Origin: a virus
Virus record (IMG/VR): IMGVR_UViG_3300043395_002618
Coordinates: 1 to 39,141 of that record
DNA: 39,141 bases
Reading direction: 5' to 3' (one strand)
The notes under the pieces are model-generated. The model was given only the letters and a program-made list of their open reading frames with translations. It was not told the DNA's origin and searched no databases. Positions 6,468 through 13,127 of the stretch are shown here, piece by piece (the first letter of the stretch is position 1; every line of letters begins with the position of its first letter). The translations under genes and the position numbers were made by a program.

Positions 6468-6656
6468 ATGCTTCCCGTATCCGCCCGCGCCAGCCGCAAG
6501 GCCGCTCAAGTCGTTGCCTGGTGGCCAACTGCACCCCGCCGCTACCGACGCTCCGCCGCTCGCTGGTGGTGGTCGTCCTGCGATCGCACCAGCGGTACCT
6601 GGCCAGAGCAGTGGCGTGTAATCAACGCCGCCGCTGGCGTTGTCGAGACCGCCTGA
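6468..6656 (+). CDS. Basic WWxTAPRR-family protein, second copy (62 aa)
   Basis: Paralogue of the 5064 gene: the tryptophan/arginine core WWPTAPRRYRRSAARWWW and the ending WPEQWRVINAAAGVVETA align without gaps except a short central stretch. It lacks the histidine-rich C-terminal tail of the first copy and has a shorter N-terminus. The ATG at 6468 follows a leader made almost only of C, A and T. The longer frame from 6405 overlaps the previous gene and is less likely. Confidence 0.6.
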   Translation: MLPVSARASRKAAQVVAWWPTAPRRYRRSAARWWWSSCDRTSGTWPEQWRVINAAAGVVETA

Positions 6657-6690
6657 CCCGGCAACCCCAGGGCTTCTTCATCCCTGCCCC

Positions 6691-6741
6691 TTGCCGAGTG
6701 TGACGCTGTGCGCTACAATAGGCAAGCCGGGGAGGCCCGGC
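6691..6741 (+). promoter_or_regulatory. P-module 3: promoter plus leader hairpin
   Basis: TTGCCG (6691-6696), exact 17-base spacer, TACAAT (6714-6719): the best sigma70 match in the set. The spacer contains GTGACGCTGTGCGC. The leader hairpin is GCCGGG-gagg-CCCGGC (6726-6741). Confidence 0.7.
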
Positions 6742-6761
6742 GACCCACCGCACCTCGAAAC

Positions 6762-7001
6762 ATGAATCGCACCGCACAGGCCCTGATGGCAATCAGGCTT
6801 CTGCAGTCCCTCCCAAGCTGGGAGCGGATCAGCGTTGTTTACGGCGACATCGACGAGCATCTCGAAGATCTCGCCGGTGACTTGGAGAACAACGAGTGGG
6901 ATGACCTTCTGGTCACTGATGAAGAGCTCGCAGCCCTGCGAGCCGATCAGCAGTGGGTCAGTCAGGTCATCACTGAAGCCGCCGCCGCTGCAGCCGCTTG
7001 A
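6762..7001 (+). CDS. Hypothetical acidic early protein (79 aa)
   Basis: The sole gene of the P3 unit, bounded by the promoter at 6691 and a strong intrinsic terminator at 7009. The 79-residue product (MNRTAQALMAIRLLQSLPSW...) is helical and acidic (DIDEHLEDLAGDLENNEWDD) and ends in a run of alanines. The start at 6762 is preferred over 6708, which would put the leader hairpin inside the coding region. Possible small adaptor or DNA-mimic; no family recognised. Confidence 0.65.
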   Translation: MNRTAQALMAIRLLQSLPSWERISVVYGDIDEHLEDLAGDLENNEWDDLLVTDEELAALRADQQWVSQVITEAAAAAAA

Positions 7002-7008
7002 GCACCAG

Positions 7009-7033
7009 CCCCCGGTAACCCCGGGGGTTTTTT
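7009..7033 (+). terminator. Rho-independent terminator
   Basis: CCCCCGG-taacc-CCGGGGG (7-bp stem, 5-base loop) followed by six T. It ends the P3 unit eight bases after the stop codon and insulates it from P4. It is the clearest intrinsic terminator in the window. Confidence 0.9.
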
Positions 7034-7063
7034 ATGACAATCTGTGAACTGGCCAGGCGACGC

Positions 7064-7117
7064 GCGTCAACCGTGACCCTATGCGCTACAATATGTTCAT
7101 CGGGAGGGAGGCCTCCC
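7064..7117 (+). promoter_or_regulatory. P-module 4: promoter plus leader hairpin
   Basis: TACAAT (7087-7092) preceded by GTGACCCTATGCGC, identical to P1 over that block. The -35 position (7064-7069, GCGTCA) is weak. The leader hairpin is GGGAGG-gagg-CCTCCC (7102-7117). Confidence 0.6.
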
Positions 7118-7135
7118 ACAACCCCACCACCAGCA

Positions 7136-7507
7136 ATGAAAGCCCTCTACATCACCGACGAAGTCACCACCTGCGAATGCTGCGGTCGCTCTGAGCTCAA
7201 GGCCACGGTTGCCATGCAACTCAGTGACGGCGGCATCTTGTTCTACGGTCGCACTTGTGCCGCACGCAATAGCGGCAAGACCAGCAAGCAAATTCGCCAG
7301 GAAGTCTTTGCTGAGGAAGCGCGTCAGCAGAGGCGCCAGGAAAAGATGGCCGCTAATGCAAAAGCACTCGCCGCCTGGCAGGCCAACAATCTCAACTGTC
7401 CTGTTCTGGAGGTTCAACGTCGCAACTACCACCAAACCGGTGGATTCAGCGTTCATGGCAGCTTTCCGCAATGGCTGCAGAATCGCGCCCTTGGGCTGAC
7501 CATCTGA
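7136..7507 (+). CDS. Treble-clef zinc-finger-like phage protein (123 aa)
   Basis: The product begins MKALYITDEVTTCECCGRSELK, followed by FYGRTCAARN. CxxC plus a later single cysteine in a YGxxCA context resembles a common phage family of small treble-clef zinc proteins. The middle (FAEEARQQRRQEKMAANAKALAAW) is a basic helix. The start at 7136 follows the P4 hairpin and leader; the frame from 7034 would start inside the upstream terminator. A nucleic-acid-binding role is likely, with the exact function unknown. Confidence 0.7.
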   Translation: MKALYITDEVTTCECCGRSELKATVAMQLSDGGILFYGRTCAARNSGKTSKQIRQEVFAEEARQQRRQEKMAANAKALAAWQANNLNCPVLEVQRRNYHQTGGFSVHGSFPQWLQNRALGLTI

Positions 7508-7518
7508 CCCCACCCTCG

Positions 7519-7542
7519 CCCCGGCTCACCACCGGGGGCTTT
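7519..7542 (+). terminator. Weak hairpin after the 7136 gene
   Basis: CCCCGG-ctcacca-CCGGGG followed by GCTTT. The T-run is short, so it may instead be a leader hairpin of the next gene at 7556. Confidence 0.35.
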
Positions 7543-7555
7543 GCCACGCTCCACC

Positions 7556-7816
7556 ATGCAAATCACCTACGTCACCAGGGAGTTAAATCAGCCCCCCGCA
7601 AGGCAGGCTGTCCTTAGCATTCGAGCCTTGCTGGTCTCTGGAGGCTCCATTGACCGCCCAGGCATCATTCGTCGCTTCATTGAAGTTGGCATCAGCGAGC
7701 CCCAGGCATCTCGTTTTGCCGATCATCTGATCTGGGCCAACACCGATGTTTTGGCCCGCTTTCGGTGGGGAGTCCGGGGTTCCAAAGGTCGCGAGGTCTA
7801 TAGGCACCCTCGCTGA
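7556..7816 (+). CDS. Hypothetical small protein, possible winged-helix (86 aa)
   Basis: An 86-residue protein (MQITYVTRELNQPPARQAVL...). The segment RALLVSGGSIDRPGIIRRFIEVGISEPQASRFADHLI reads like a helix-turn-helix or small winged-helix unit, and the following strand-rich WGVRGSKGREVYRH could be the wing. I chose the ATG at 7556 over 7541 because the leader up to 7555 resembles the other CACC leaders. It is the last gene of the early array, before the packaging block. Confidence 0.5.
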   Translation: MQITYVTRELNQPPARQAVLSIRALLVSGGSIDRPGIIRRFIEVGISEPQASRFADHLIWANTDVLARFRWGVRGSKGREVYRHPR

Positions 7817-7832
7817 CCAGGGGCTGTACAAT
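7814..7832 (+). promoter_or_regulatory. P5: candidate promoter before terminase, diverged P-module
   Basis: TGACC-N8-TACAAT (7814-7832) has exactly the spacing seen in P4 (7074-7092). The GCGC block is not conserved and no good -35 is visible. It lies in the 174-base gap 7817-7990, which otherwise holds GC-rich inverted repeats without a clear role. Confidence 0.35.
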
Positions 7833-7990
7833 GCCCTTACTGAGTCGGCCCTGACCGTGAGGGGGGCGCCCTGGTCTGTTCGGTGGGGCACGCCAGCGGT
7901 ACCGAAGGCTCAGTCCCATTCACCCCCTGGCGGGTTCCCCTGGGGCCCGCAGAGCGGCTATGCTGGCCCTGTTGCGCTTCGTGTTGCTCT

Positions 7991-8449
7991 GTGCCCGTCG
8001 GACGCCCGACATCCCTGACCCCAGAGATGATCCCCATCGCTGCGGAAGTGGCTCGGGACTGCCCCACCATGGCAGCCATTGGTAGAACTCTTGGGGTGCG
8101 TCGTCACACCGTTAGCGATTGGATCCGCAAGGGCGAGGAACCGGATGCACCGGAACCCTTTGCATCGTTTGCGACCGCCATTCATGCAGCCATAGCAGAG
8201 TCGGAAATTACGCTTACTCGAAAGCTGCAAAATGGAGACGGCAGAGACGCAGCCTGGATCCTCACTCACAGTCCCTTCTTCCGCGATGAGTGGTCCGACG
8301 CGGCATCCGAGCGCCGCGCCGTTCAGCGGGCCATGGCTGGCGTTGTGAACGCGATCGACGGGGCAGGGCTCACCGACGACCAGCGCATGCGGCTACTGCT
8401 GGGGATCAAGGCGCAAGGCATTGGCGTGTCTATGGAGGGGGAGGGGTGA
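7991..8449 (+). CDS. terS: Terminase small subunit
   Basis: I start this at GTG 7991 (MPVGRPTSLTPEMIPIAAEV), which gives 152 residues and the typical GRPT/S opening of phage small terminases. The helix-turn-helix CPTMAAIGRTLGVRRHTVSDWI lies near residues 22-43. The rest is helical and suits oligomerisation. The protein recognises the packaging start site on the concatemer and hands DNA to the large subunit at 9741. The longer frame from 7883 adds an unlikely cysteine-rich leader. Three small genes separate it from terL. Confidence 0.8.
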   Translation: MPVGRPTSLTPEMIPIAAEVARDCPTMAAIGRTLGVRRHTVSDWIRKGEEPDAPEPFASFATAIHAAIAESEITLTRKLQNGDGRDAAWILTHSPFFRDEWSDAASERRAVQRAMAGVVNAIDGAGLTDDQRMRLLLGIKAQGIGVSMEGEG

Positions 8450-8511
8450 TCTGCAGTCTTGAGCCGCACCCCATCCCTTCCCTTGATGGGGCTGATCAGC
8501 AGGGCTGAGCC

Positions 8512-9141
8512 ATGCGACCCGATCGCCCGCCTTGGACGGCCGCAGAGGAGGACCAGCTTCACGCCCTGGCAGGTGATATGCCATTGGGTATCCTTGTCCA
8601 ACAGTTTCACGTATGGGCCAAAGAAAACGGCGGATTCATACGCACAGCTAGCGCGATTGAGCGACGATTGCAGAAGCTGAAGTTATCGGGCCTTGTTAGA
8701 ACTGGCGAATGGGTTACAACCGGAGGAGCCGCAGAGATTCTCGGTTGTCCGATAGGCAGAGTCGAGGGTTGGGTACAGTCTAAAACTATTTCCGCAGTCC
8801 TCGAACCACAGTGGTACAGCGGACGCTACTACATTTCCCGATCATCTTGGCGTCGCTTGGCGCGAAAGATGCCGCGAATTTTGGGTGGTTTCCCTGCTGA
8901 CAGATTGTTTCAGTTATTGGAAGATCGCAAACTTGCCGATTCTGTGGCCATTCGTTATCCGTACAGTTTTAGCGACTGGCGCGTTAGGTGTGTTGAAACT
9001 GGCAAGGTCTGGCCAAATGCTCCCGCTGCTGCTGCAGAGTTGCACGTGACACGATCGGCCATCACCGAATCAATCAGGAAGCGCCGTTCCCTGCCAGCGC
9101 TAGGGCTGCGGTTCGAGGCGTTGCGCGAGGCGGCAGGATGA
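8512..9141 (+). CDS. Putative DNA-binding protein with Myb/SANT-like and NUMOD-like parts (209 aa)
   Basis: The N-terminus, PPWTAAEEDQLHALAGDMPL, resembles a Myb/SANT helix. A middle segment (WVTTGGAAEILGCPIGRVEGWV) resembles an excisionase-type helix-turn-helix. The end, VRCVETGKVWPNAPAAAAEL then HVTRSAITESIRKRR, looks like the NUMOD-type DNA-binding module of homing endonucleases. No HNH or GIY-YIG catalytic motif is present, so it is probably a DNA-binding protein or an endonuclease remnant. It is overlapped by ATGA with the next gene. Confidence 0.55.
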   Translation: MRPDRPPWTAAEEDQLHALAGDMPLGILVQQFHVWAKENGGFIRTASAIERRLQKLKLSGLVRTGEWVTTGGAAEILGCPIGRVEGWVQSKTISAVLEPQWYSGRYYISRSSWRRLARKMPRILGGFPADRLFQLLEDRKLADSVAIRYPYSFSDWRVRCVETGKVWPNAPAAAAELHVTRSAITESIRKRRSLPALGLRFEALREAAG

Positions 9142-9326
9142 CCCACCCCACCCCCTGCGCAGACTGCGGGGCTCCCGCCAATGGCCCACCGGGGCCCCCG
9201 ACGGGCTGGGAGCTGGAGGATGGCCGCATCGTCTGCCATGAGTGCTGCGTTGTCGACTTTCGGGCTACCGTGAGGGCTGCGCAGTTCAGTCGGACGCTGC
9301 GCCACTTTCGCGACACCAACCCATGA
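9138..9326 (+). CDS. Small zinc-ribbon-like protein (62 aa)
   Basis: Two cysteine pairs, CADC (near residue 7) and CHEC (near 33), frame a short proline-rich loop, so a single zinc site is likely. The C-terminal helix is basic (RATVRAAQFSRTLRHF). The start overlaps the previous stop (ATGA), and its own stop overlaps the next ATG, so it belongs to a coupled operon leading into terL. Small CxxC proteins beside terminases are common in phages, some of them HNH-related, but no HNH residues are seen here. Confidence 0.6.
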   Translation: MTHPTPCADCGAPANGPPGPPTGWELEDGRIVCHECCVVDFRATVRAAQFSRTLRHFRDTNP

Positions 9327-9760
9327 TCGACCCTGCATTGATTGCCGCCGCCGTGGCGGAAGTTGAGGCTGAGCAGCAGTCTCAGCAAAAACCACTCTCA
9401 AGCCGCGAATACCTGCCGCGCCTGAGCCTACAGAGCGTGATGCACCTGGAGCAGGCCTTGCAGGAAGCAAGGCGCGAGGGTCGGTCGTGGCAAGAAAGCA
9501 GGATCCTTCACCAGCTGCGTGTTCTCGGCTACCGCGCCGTGGCGGAAGTTGAGGCTGTGCAGCCTTGGCAAGAGCCCAGCTCCACCATCGAATACCTGGA
9601 ACAGGCACTGCAACGGGCCAAGGACGATGGTCAAACGGGGGACGAGGCGTGGATTCTGGACCAGCTGCGTCTTTTCAGGGGTGACTGGGACCAACAGGAG
9701 TGGGGTTACATCGACCTGCAAGAGTTGAGAAAGTCCTGGGATGCTGTCCGCCACTGCTGA
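9323..9760 (+). CDS. Hypothetical protein with internal duplication (145 aa)
   Basis: The protein contains two copies of a roughly 58-residue unit. Each starts with AVAEVEA, continues through an EYL segment and LEQALQ with a charged helix, and ends in ILHQLR or ILDQLR. The DNA of the unit starts is almost identical (ccgtggcggaagttgaggct in both). It is an all-helical repeat protein. It overlaps its upstream neighbour by ATGA, and its last 20 bases contain the terL start. Function unknown; a packaging accessory is possible from position alone. Confidence 0.6.
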   Translation: MIDPALIAAAVAEVEAEQQSQQKPLSSREYLPRLSLQSVMHLEQALQEARREGRSWQESRILHQLRVLGYRAVAEVEAVQPWQEPSSTIEYLEQALQRAKDDGQTGDEAWILDQLRLFRGDWDQQEWGYIDLQELRKSWDAVRHC

Positions 9761-11105
9761 CCCCATCTCCGCGGCCCTGGCGAGGGAGCGGCTGCGGGGC
9801 ATCGGCGGCAGGTTCTACAGGGGCTCCCTGGATGACCTGATGGCCACCATGCGCAGCCAGCTGCATGGCCGGCAGGTGGATCTTTTCGACGACGTTACGT
9901 CCGCCGAGATCGGGGTAGTGGCCGGCTACGGCAGCGGGAAGACGATCGCAGACTGTTACAAAGCCATTCAGCTCAGCATCCTGAACCCAGGGTTCACCGG
10001 AGCTGTGCTGGAGCCGACCTATGGCATGGTGGAAGAAATATGGATGCCGAAGTTTGAAGAAGTGCTAGATAGGCTAGAGATACCTTATACGTTCAGGCGC
10101 AAAGAGAAACTTCCCGAACACGTATTGCACTTTAAGGGCTTTAGTAGCACCGTAGTAGGAAGAAGCTTTGAGAACTATAAGCGCATCGTTGGCCCTGACT
10201 GGGCATGGTGCATTGGCGACGAAGTGGATACGGTGAAGGCGTCAATCTGCCGCAAGGCCTATAAGAAAATCGTCGGCCGGGTTCGAGTCGGCAAGGTAAA
10301 TCAGAAAATTAACTCATCAACGCCGGAGGGTTTCCAATGGCACTATGAGATGTACGGATCAGAGAAGGGCCAGGCTGTTGAAGGTCGGAGGCTCATCAGG
10401 ATGTCAAGCGACGACAACCCCCATCTGTCGCCTGGCTTCTTTGAAGAGATGGAGAAGAACTATACGCAGGAAGAGCTAATCGCCTACCGGCATGGGCAAT
10501 ACGTCAACCTTGCAACCGGCAGGGTATGGTATAAGTTCACTAGAGAAAGAAACGTCAGGCCAGTTGAATACAAGGAAGGTGAAACCATAATCCTGGGGGT
10601 TGACTTCAACGTCGGCAACACCAACGCCATTGCCATGGTTCGGCGCGGCAGGGAGGCGCACGTGTTTGCCGAGATCAAGGCTTATGACACCGCGAAGCTT
10701 GGGCAGGAGGTCAGGCGCCGCTGGCCTGAGGCCAGGATCCAGGGCTACCCTGACTCCAGCGGTGGGAACCACTCAACCAACAGCACTAGGACCGATATAG
10801 CAATCCTGCAAGACTTCGGAATCAGCAATATGTCGCCAGCGGCCAACCCTCCGGTAAGGGACCGTATCAACACGACTAACGCGATGTTCTGTAATGCCAA
10901 GGACGAAGTACGGCTGTTCGTTGATCCCAGTTGCAAGGGTCTAATCGACGATCTGGAGCAGCACAGCTACAACGAAAAAGGCGACCCGGACAAAGAAGGC
11001 GGCAACGATCACCGAACGGATGCTTTGAGCTACCCAATCCACAGGATTTTCGAGATCGGCCGCGCCACGACTGGCAAGGCTGTCCGGGGGATTAGGCTGT
11101 ACTGA
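9741..11105 (+). CDS. terL: Terminase large subunit
   Basis: A 454-residue packaging motor. The ATPase has Walker A AGYGSGKT (61-68) and Walker B WCIGDE with the acidic pair at 160-161. The C-terminal RNase H-like nuclease shows GVDFNVGNT (Asp288), YPDSSGG (Asp338) and HRTDALSYPI (Asp427), the usual three-acid metal site. The length is normal. It cuts and pumps DNA into the procapsid through the portal at 13157. The start at 9741 lies inside the end of the previous gene, suggesting translational coupling. The middle part is somewhat more AT-rich than its surroundings. Confidence 0.95.
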   Translation: MLSATADPISAALARERLRGIGGRFYRGSLDDLMATMRSQLHGRQVDLFDDVTSAEIGVVAGYGSGKTIADCYKAIQLSILNPGFTGAVLEPTYGMVEEIWMPKFEEVLDRLEIPYTFRRKEKLPEHVLHFKGFSSTVVGRSFENYKRIVGPDWAWCIGDEVDTVKASICRKAYKKIVGRVRVGKVNQKINSSTPEGFQWHYEMYGSEKGQAVEGRRLIRMSSDDNPHLSPGFFEEMEKNYTQEELIAYRHGQYVNLATGRVWYKFTRERNVRPVEYKEGETIILGVDFNVGNTNAIAMVRRGREAHVFAEIKAYDTAKLGQEVRRRWPEARIQGYPDSSGGNHSTNSTRTDIAILQDFGISNMSPAANPPVRDRINTTNAMFCNAKDEVRLFVDPSCKGLIDDLEQHSYNEKGDPDKEGGNDHRTDALSYPIHRIFEIGRATTGKAVRGIRLY

Positions 11106-11119
11106 GCCGCTACATCGCT

Positions 11120-11395
11120 ATGTCGATCGTCTACAGGGGTGAAACATTCGACGGCTACAACAAGCCGAAAAGGACACCAAATCATCCCAAAAAGTCTCAC
11201 GTCGTGCTAGCCAAAGAAGGCAGCACGGTGAAGCTGATCCGGTTCGGCCAGCAAGGCGTCAGCGGGAGCCCCGCCAGGAAGGGCGAGAGCGAGAGTGACC
11301 GCAAGCGCCGCGCCAGCTTCAAGGCCAGGCATGCGGCGAACATCGCCCGCGGCAAGCTCTCGGCTGCCTATTGGGCTGATCGGGTCAAGTGGTGA
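11120..11395 (+). CDS. Conserved hypothetical phage protein (91 aa)
   Basis: A basic 91-residue protein whose core (PKRTPNHPKKSHVVLAKEG, then KLIRFGQQGVSGSP) and ending (FKARHAANIARGKLSAAYWA) resemble a family I recall from many cyanophages, usually near structural genes. Function is not established. Its stop codon directly abuts the stop of the convergent minus-strand gene, forming TGATCA across both, so no terminator fits between them. Confidence 0.75.
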   Translation: MSIVYRGETFDGYNKPKRTPNHPKKSHVVLAKEGSTVKLIRFGQQGVSGSPARKGESESDRKRRASFKARHAANIARGKLSAAYWADRVKW

Positions 11396-11839
11396 TCAGC
11401 GCTTGGGCTTGCGGGGCTTGCGAGCCTTCGGCTTTGGCGGCGGCGGCCCCTTGGTGTTCCTGGGACCTGGTACCAGGTTGTTGCGGCCTGTCCCTCGCCC
11501 CCTGGGGGTGACGGGCGCCAGCTGCCGGTCGTAGATGCTCAGCGCCCTTGCAGCGGGCTTGCTGCCCCGTGCGGCGGCGGCTGCGGCTCGCTGGGCGCGG
11601 CCCTGGATCATGGCTCGGCCAGCCTCCCTGGCAGCCGGCCCCTGGGCCTTCAGGATGTCGCGGGCGGCCTTGGCCTTGGCGCCCTTGCCCCTCGACTGGG
11701 CGATGTTGCGGGCGGCCTCGAAAGCGAACCAGCGGTTGGCCTCCCGCATGATCTGCCGCTCTTGCGCGAGGCGTGCACGCGGGAACGGTCGGACGACACT
11801 GCGGGCACCCTTGACCCGATCAGCGGCGGTCTTGGTCAC
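11396..11839 (-). CDS. Basic alanine/arginine-rich protein, possible frameshift extension of the histone-like gene
   Basis: The frame encodes a strongly basic protein with a long Ala/Arg helix (REANRWFAFEAARNIAQSRG, later GRAMIQGRAQRAAAAAARG) and a Pro/Lys tail (PPPPKPKARKPRKPKR). No ATG exists after the upstream stop. The best independent start is GTG at 11839 (147 residues). The frame stays open across the end of the histone-like gene, so a +1 or -2 shift at its terminal A-run would make one long fusion. Probably DNA-condensing. The start is uncertain. Confidence 0.5.
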   Translation of the reverse strand: MTKTAADRVKGARSVVRPFPRARLAQERQIMREANRWFAFEAARNIAQSRGKGAKAKAARDILKAQGPAAREAGRAMIQGRAQRAAAAAARGSKPAARALSIYDRQLAPVTPRGRGTGRNNLVPGPRNTKGPPPPKPKARKPRKPKR

Positions 11840-11912
11840 CTTCTGGGCATTGGCTTCTTCCTGCGCCAGGAATCGGCGCGGGCTGAGGCCGGCCCTGCTG
11901 CTGCCGCCGGCC

Positions 11913-12893
11913 CTACCGCTTTTTTGCGGACTTGCGGGGCTTCTTCGGTGCTGCTGGCTTAGCCGCTGGCGTAGCCCTGCTGACAGGCACAATCGCCCCG
12001 CCAGGGGATCGCACAATGGCCCCGCCGCGGCTGGTGGCTGGAGCGACTGCCTTCTTCGGCTTGGCCGCAGCCGTCGCGGTCTTCGCGGGCTTAGCCGCTG
12101 GCTTCTTCCTGCTGCTTGTTCCTCGCGATTCCTCCAGATTGCGCACCTTGCGGGCGGCACCCTGGTAGGCCTGTACGACAGCCCGGATGTTCCTGGCGCC
12201 TGAGTCCGTGCGCCCCCTCAGATCTCTGATGGATGTTCGCCCTGCGGCTCGCATGCCTATCTCACGCATCTCTGCCCGCGCTTTGCGATATTTTCTCTCA
12301 GCCGCGCTTACCTGCTTCTTTGAGGTCTTCGCTGGTTTCGCTGCAGCTGGTTTCGCTGCAGCTGGTTTCGCTGCGGCTGGAGTGGCTTGCCTCGCAGGCT
12401 TGGCCTTGGAGACAGGCACAATCGCCCCGCCAGGGGATCGCACAATGGCCCCGCCGCGGCTGGTGGCTGGAGTGGCAGCCTTTTTCGCCTTGGGCTTCCG
12501 TGCGGGCTTCTCTGCCGCTGGCTTTGCCGCATCAGCCGCCTTACCGGCCCGCGTCGGACTGCGCTTGGTTCCGGTTCCTGTCACCGCGTAGCGACTGCGA
12601 GCACGATCCAGCGTTGCAGCCGATCGCGCAGTCTTCGCGCTGACGGTTCCGGTCGCCTTGCGCTCCGCCGCCACCTGCCGTTGCAGTTCCCGTTGCCGCG
12701 TCAGCGCTCTGCCCCGCGCTGTAGTGGTCTTCGGCCCTGCTACCGCCTTGGCGGGCCCTGCAGCCGCTGCGCTGGCCTTGGTGGCCTTGGTCGGCTTGGT
12801 GGTCTTGGTGGCAGCTGTCTCCGGCCGCTTGTTGCGGACCGTGCCCGATGAGGCAAACCGCCCCCGCGCGTCGCGTTTCAGTTGCCTAGCCAT
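11913..12893 (-). CDS. Histone H1-like Lys/Ala/Pro-rich protein (326 aa)
   Basis: The 326-residue product is dominated by K, A, P, R and T, with repeats of AAKPA and KPAKTA type, as in bacterial histone H1-like nucleoid proteins. Two identical segments, SRGGAIVRSPGGAIVPVS, come from a 62-bp direct repeat. A less repetitive helical part (AERKYRKARAEMREIGMRAAGRT) separates them. The N-terminus MARQLKRDARGRFASSG resembles phage DNA-associated proteins. It probably coats or condenses DNA in the head or in the infected cell. It is antisense to the head operon and has its own L-box upstream. It ends with A AAA AAG CGG TAG. Confidence 0.7.
   Translation of the reverse strand: MARQLKRDARGRFASSGTVRNKRPETAATKTTKPTKATKASAAAAGPAKAVAGPKTTTARGRALTRQRELQRQVAAERKATGTVSAKTARSAATLDRARSRYAVTGTGTKRSPTRAGKAADAAKPAAEKPARKPKAKKAATPATSRGGAIVRSPGGAIVPVSKAKPARQATPAAAKPAAAKPAAAKPAKTSKKQVSAAERKYRKARAEMREIGMRAAGRTSIRDLRGRTDSGARNIRAVVQAYQGAARKVRNLEESRGTSSRKKPAAKPAKTATAAAKPKKAVAPATSRGGAIVRSPGGAIVPVSRATPAAKPAAPKKPRKSAKKR
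11919..11925 (-). other. Candidate frameshift heptamer A AAA AAG
   Basis: On the minus strand the in-frame heptamer A AAA AAG lies one codon before the TAG stop of the histone-like gene. A -1 shift would add only about 27 residues, while +1 or -2 enters the long downstream frame. One missing A in the six-A run would also fuse the two, so sequencing error is possible. Confidence 0.35.
11982..12043. repeat. 62-bp direct repeat, copy A
   Basis: Identical over 62 bases to 12411-12472. It begins with gacaggcacaatcgccccgc and ends with ggtggctggag. On the minus strand it encodes the GGAIV-containing segment. Confidence 0.9.
12343..12387. repeat. 15-bp tandem repeat, three copies
   Basis: GCTGGTTTCGCTGCA-type units in a row encode consecutive AAKPA pentapeptides in the histone-like protein. 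This is the usual way such tails expand and contract. Confidence 0.75.
12411..12472. repeat. 62-bp direct repeat, copy B
   Basis: Second copy of the repeat at 11982-12043, 368 bases away inside the same gene. Recombination between the copies would delete an internal segment. Confidence 0.9.
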
Positions 12894-12913
12894 CTCGACC
12901 CCAGGAATACTTT

Positions 12914-12928
12914 TCTAGTTTGCCTAGC
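12914..12928 (-). promoter_or_regulatory. L-box upstream of the histone-like gene
   Basis: On the minus strand: CTAGGCAAACTAGAA, about 20 bases before the ATG at 12893. It overlaps the stop of the DUF6496 gene and points the same way as the gene it precedes. Confidence 0.6.
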
Positions 12929-13097
12929 GCTTCTTGCGCTTCTTGCCGGCCCTGCGCCCTTCGCTTAACGCAATGGCGATGGCCTGCTTGCGGCTGGTGA
13001 CCTTCGGCCCTTTGGCGCTGCCGCTGTGGAGCGTGCCGGCCTTGAACTCGTGCATTACCTTCGCGGTCTTAGCCTGGGCCTTGGTTTTCTTCTTCAT
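12924..13097 (-). CDS. DUF6496-family small basic protein (57 aa)
   Basis: The core MHEFKAGTLHSGSAKGPKVT followed by SRKQAIAIALSEGRRAG is the hallmark of DUF6496 as I recall it, a family of short basic proteins in bacteria and phages. The lysine-rich N-terminus and the KKRKKR end suggest nucleic-acid binding. The frame can start at 13127 (67 residues), but that ATG is part of a minus-strand L-box copy, so the ATG at 13097 (MKKKTK) is preferred. It is the first gene of the minus-strand island and precedes the histone-like gene. Confidence 0.85.
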   Translation of the reverse strand: MKKKTKAQAKTAKVMHEFKAGTLHSGSAKGPKVTSRKQAIAIALSEGRRAGKKRKKR

Positions 13098-13114
13098 CGC
13101 GCTGGAGTCGGTTG

Positions 13115-13127
13115 CTTTAGTTTGCAT
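13115..13127 (-). promoter_or_regulatory. L-box variant for the DUF6496 gene
   Basis: Minus strand CATGCAAACTAAAG. With the plus-strand copy at 13127 it forms an inverted pair (TAGTTTGC-atggg-GCAAACTA), placed between divergent genes. Confidence 0.5.

Noticed and set aside
6578-6585. HIP1 octamer GCGATCGC as proof of a cyanobacterial host
   Set aside because: I noticed only a single copy, so it gives no host evidence; host assignment rests on gene families and is only moderate.
11913-11925. Standard -1 programmed frameshift in the histone-like gene
   Set aside because: Although A AAA AAG is in phase, the -1 frame stops after about 27 codons and does not lead into the long downstream frame.
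12187-12591. Plus-strand hydrophobic frames rich in Ala, Gly and Phe opposite the histone-like gene (also 11535-12203 and 12387-12851)
   Set aside because: They mirror the Lys/Ala/Pro repeats of the minus-strand gene, have no leader signals, and their membrane-like look comes from the complement of Lys/Ala codons.
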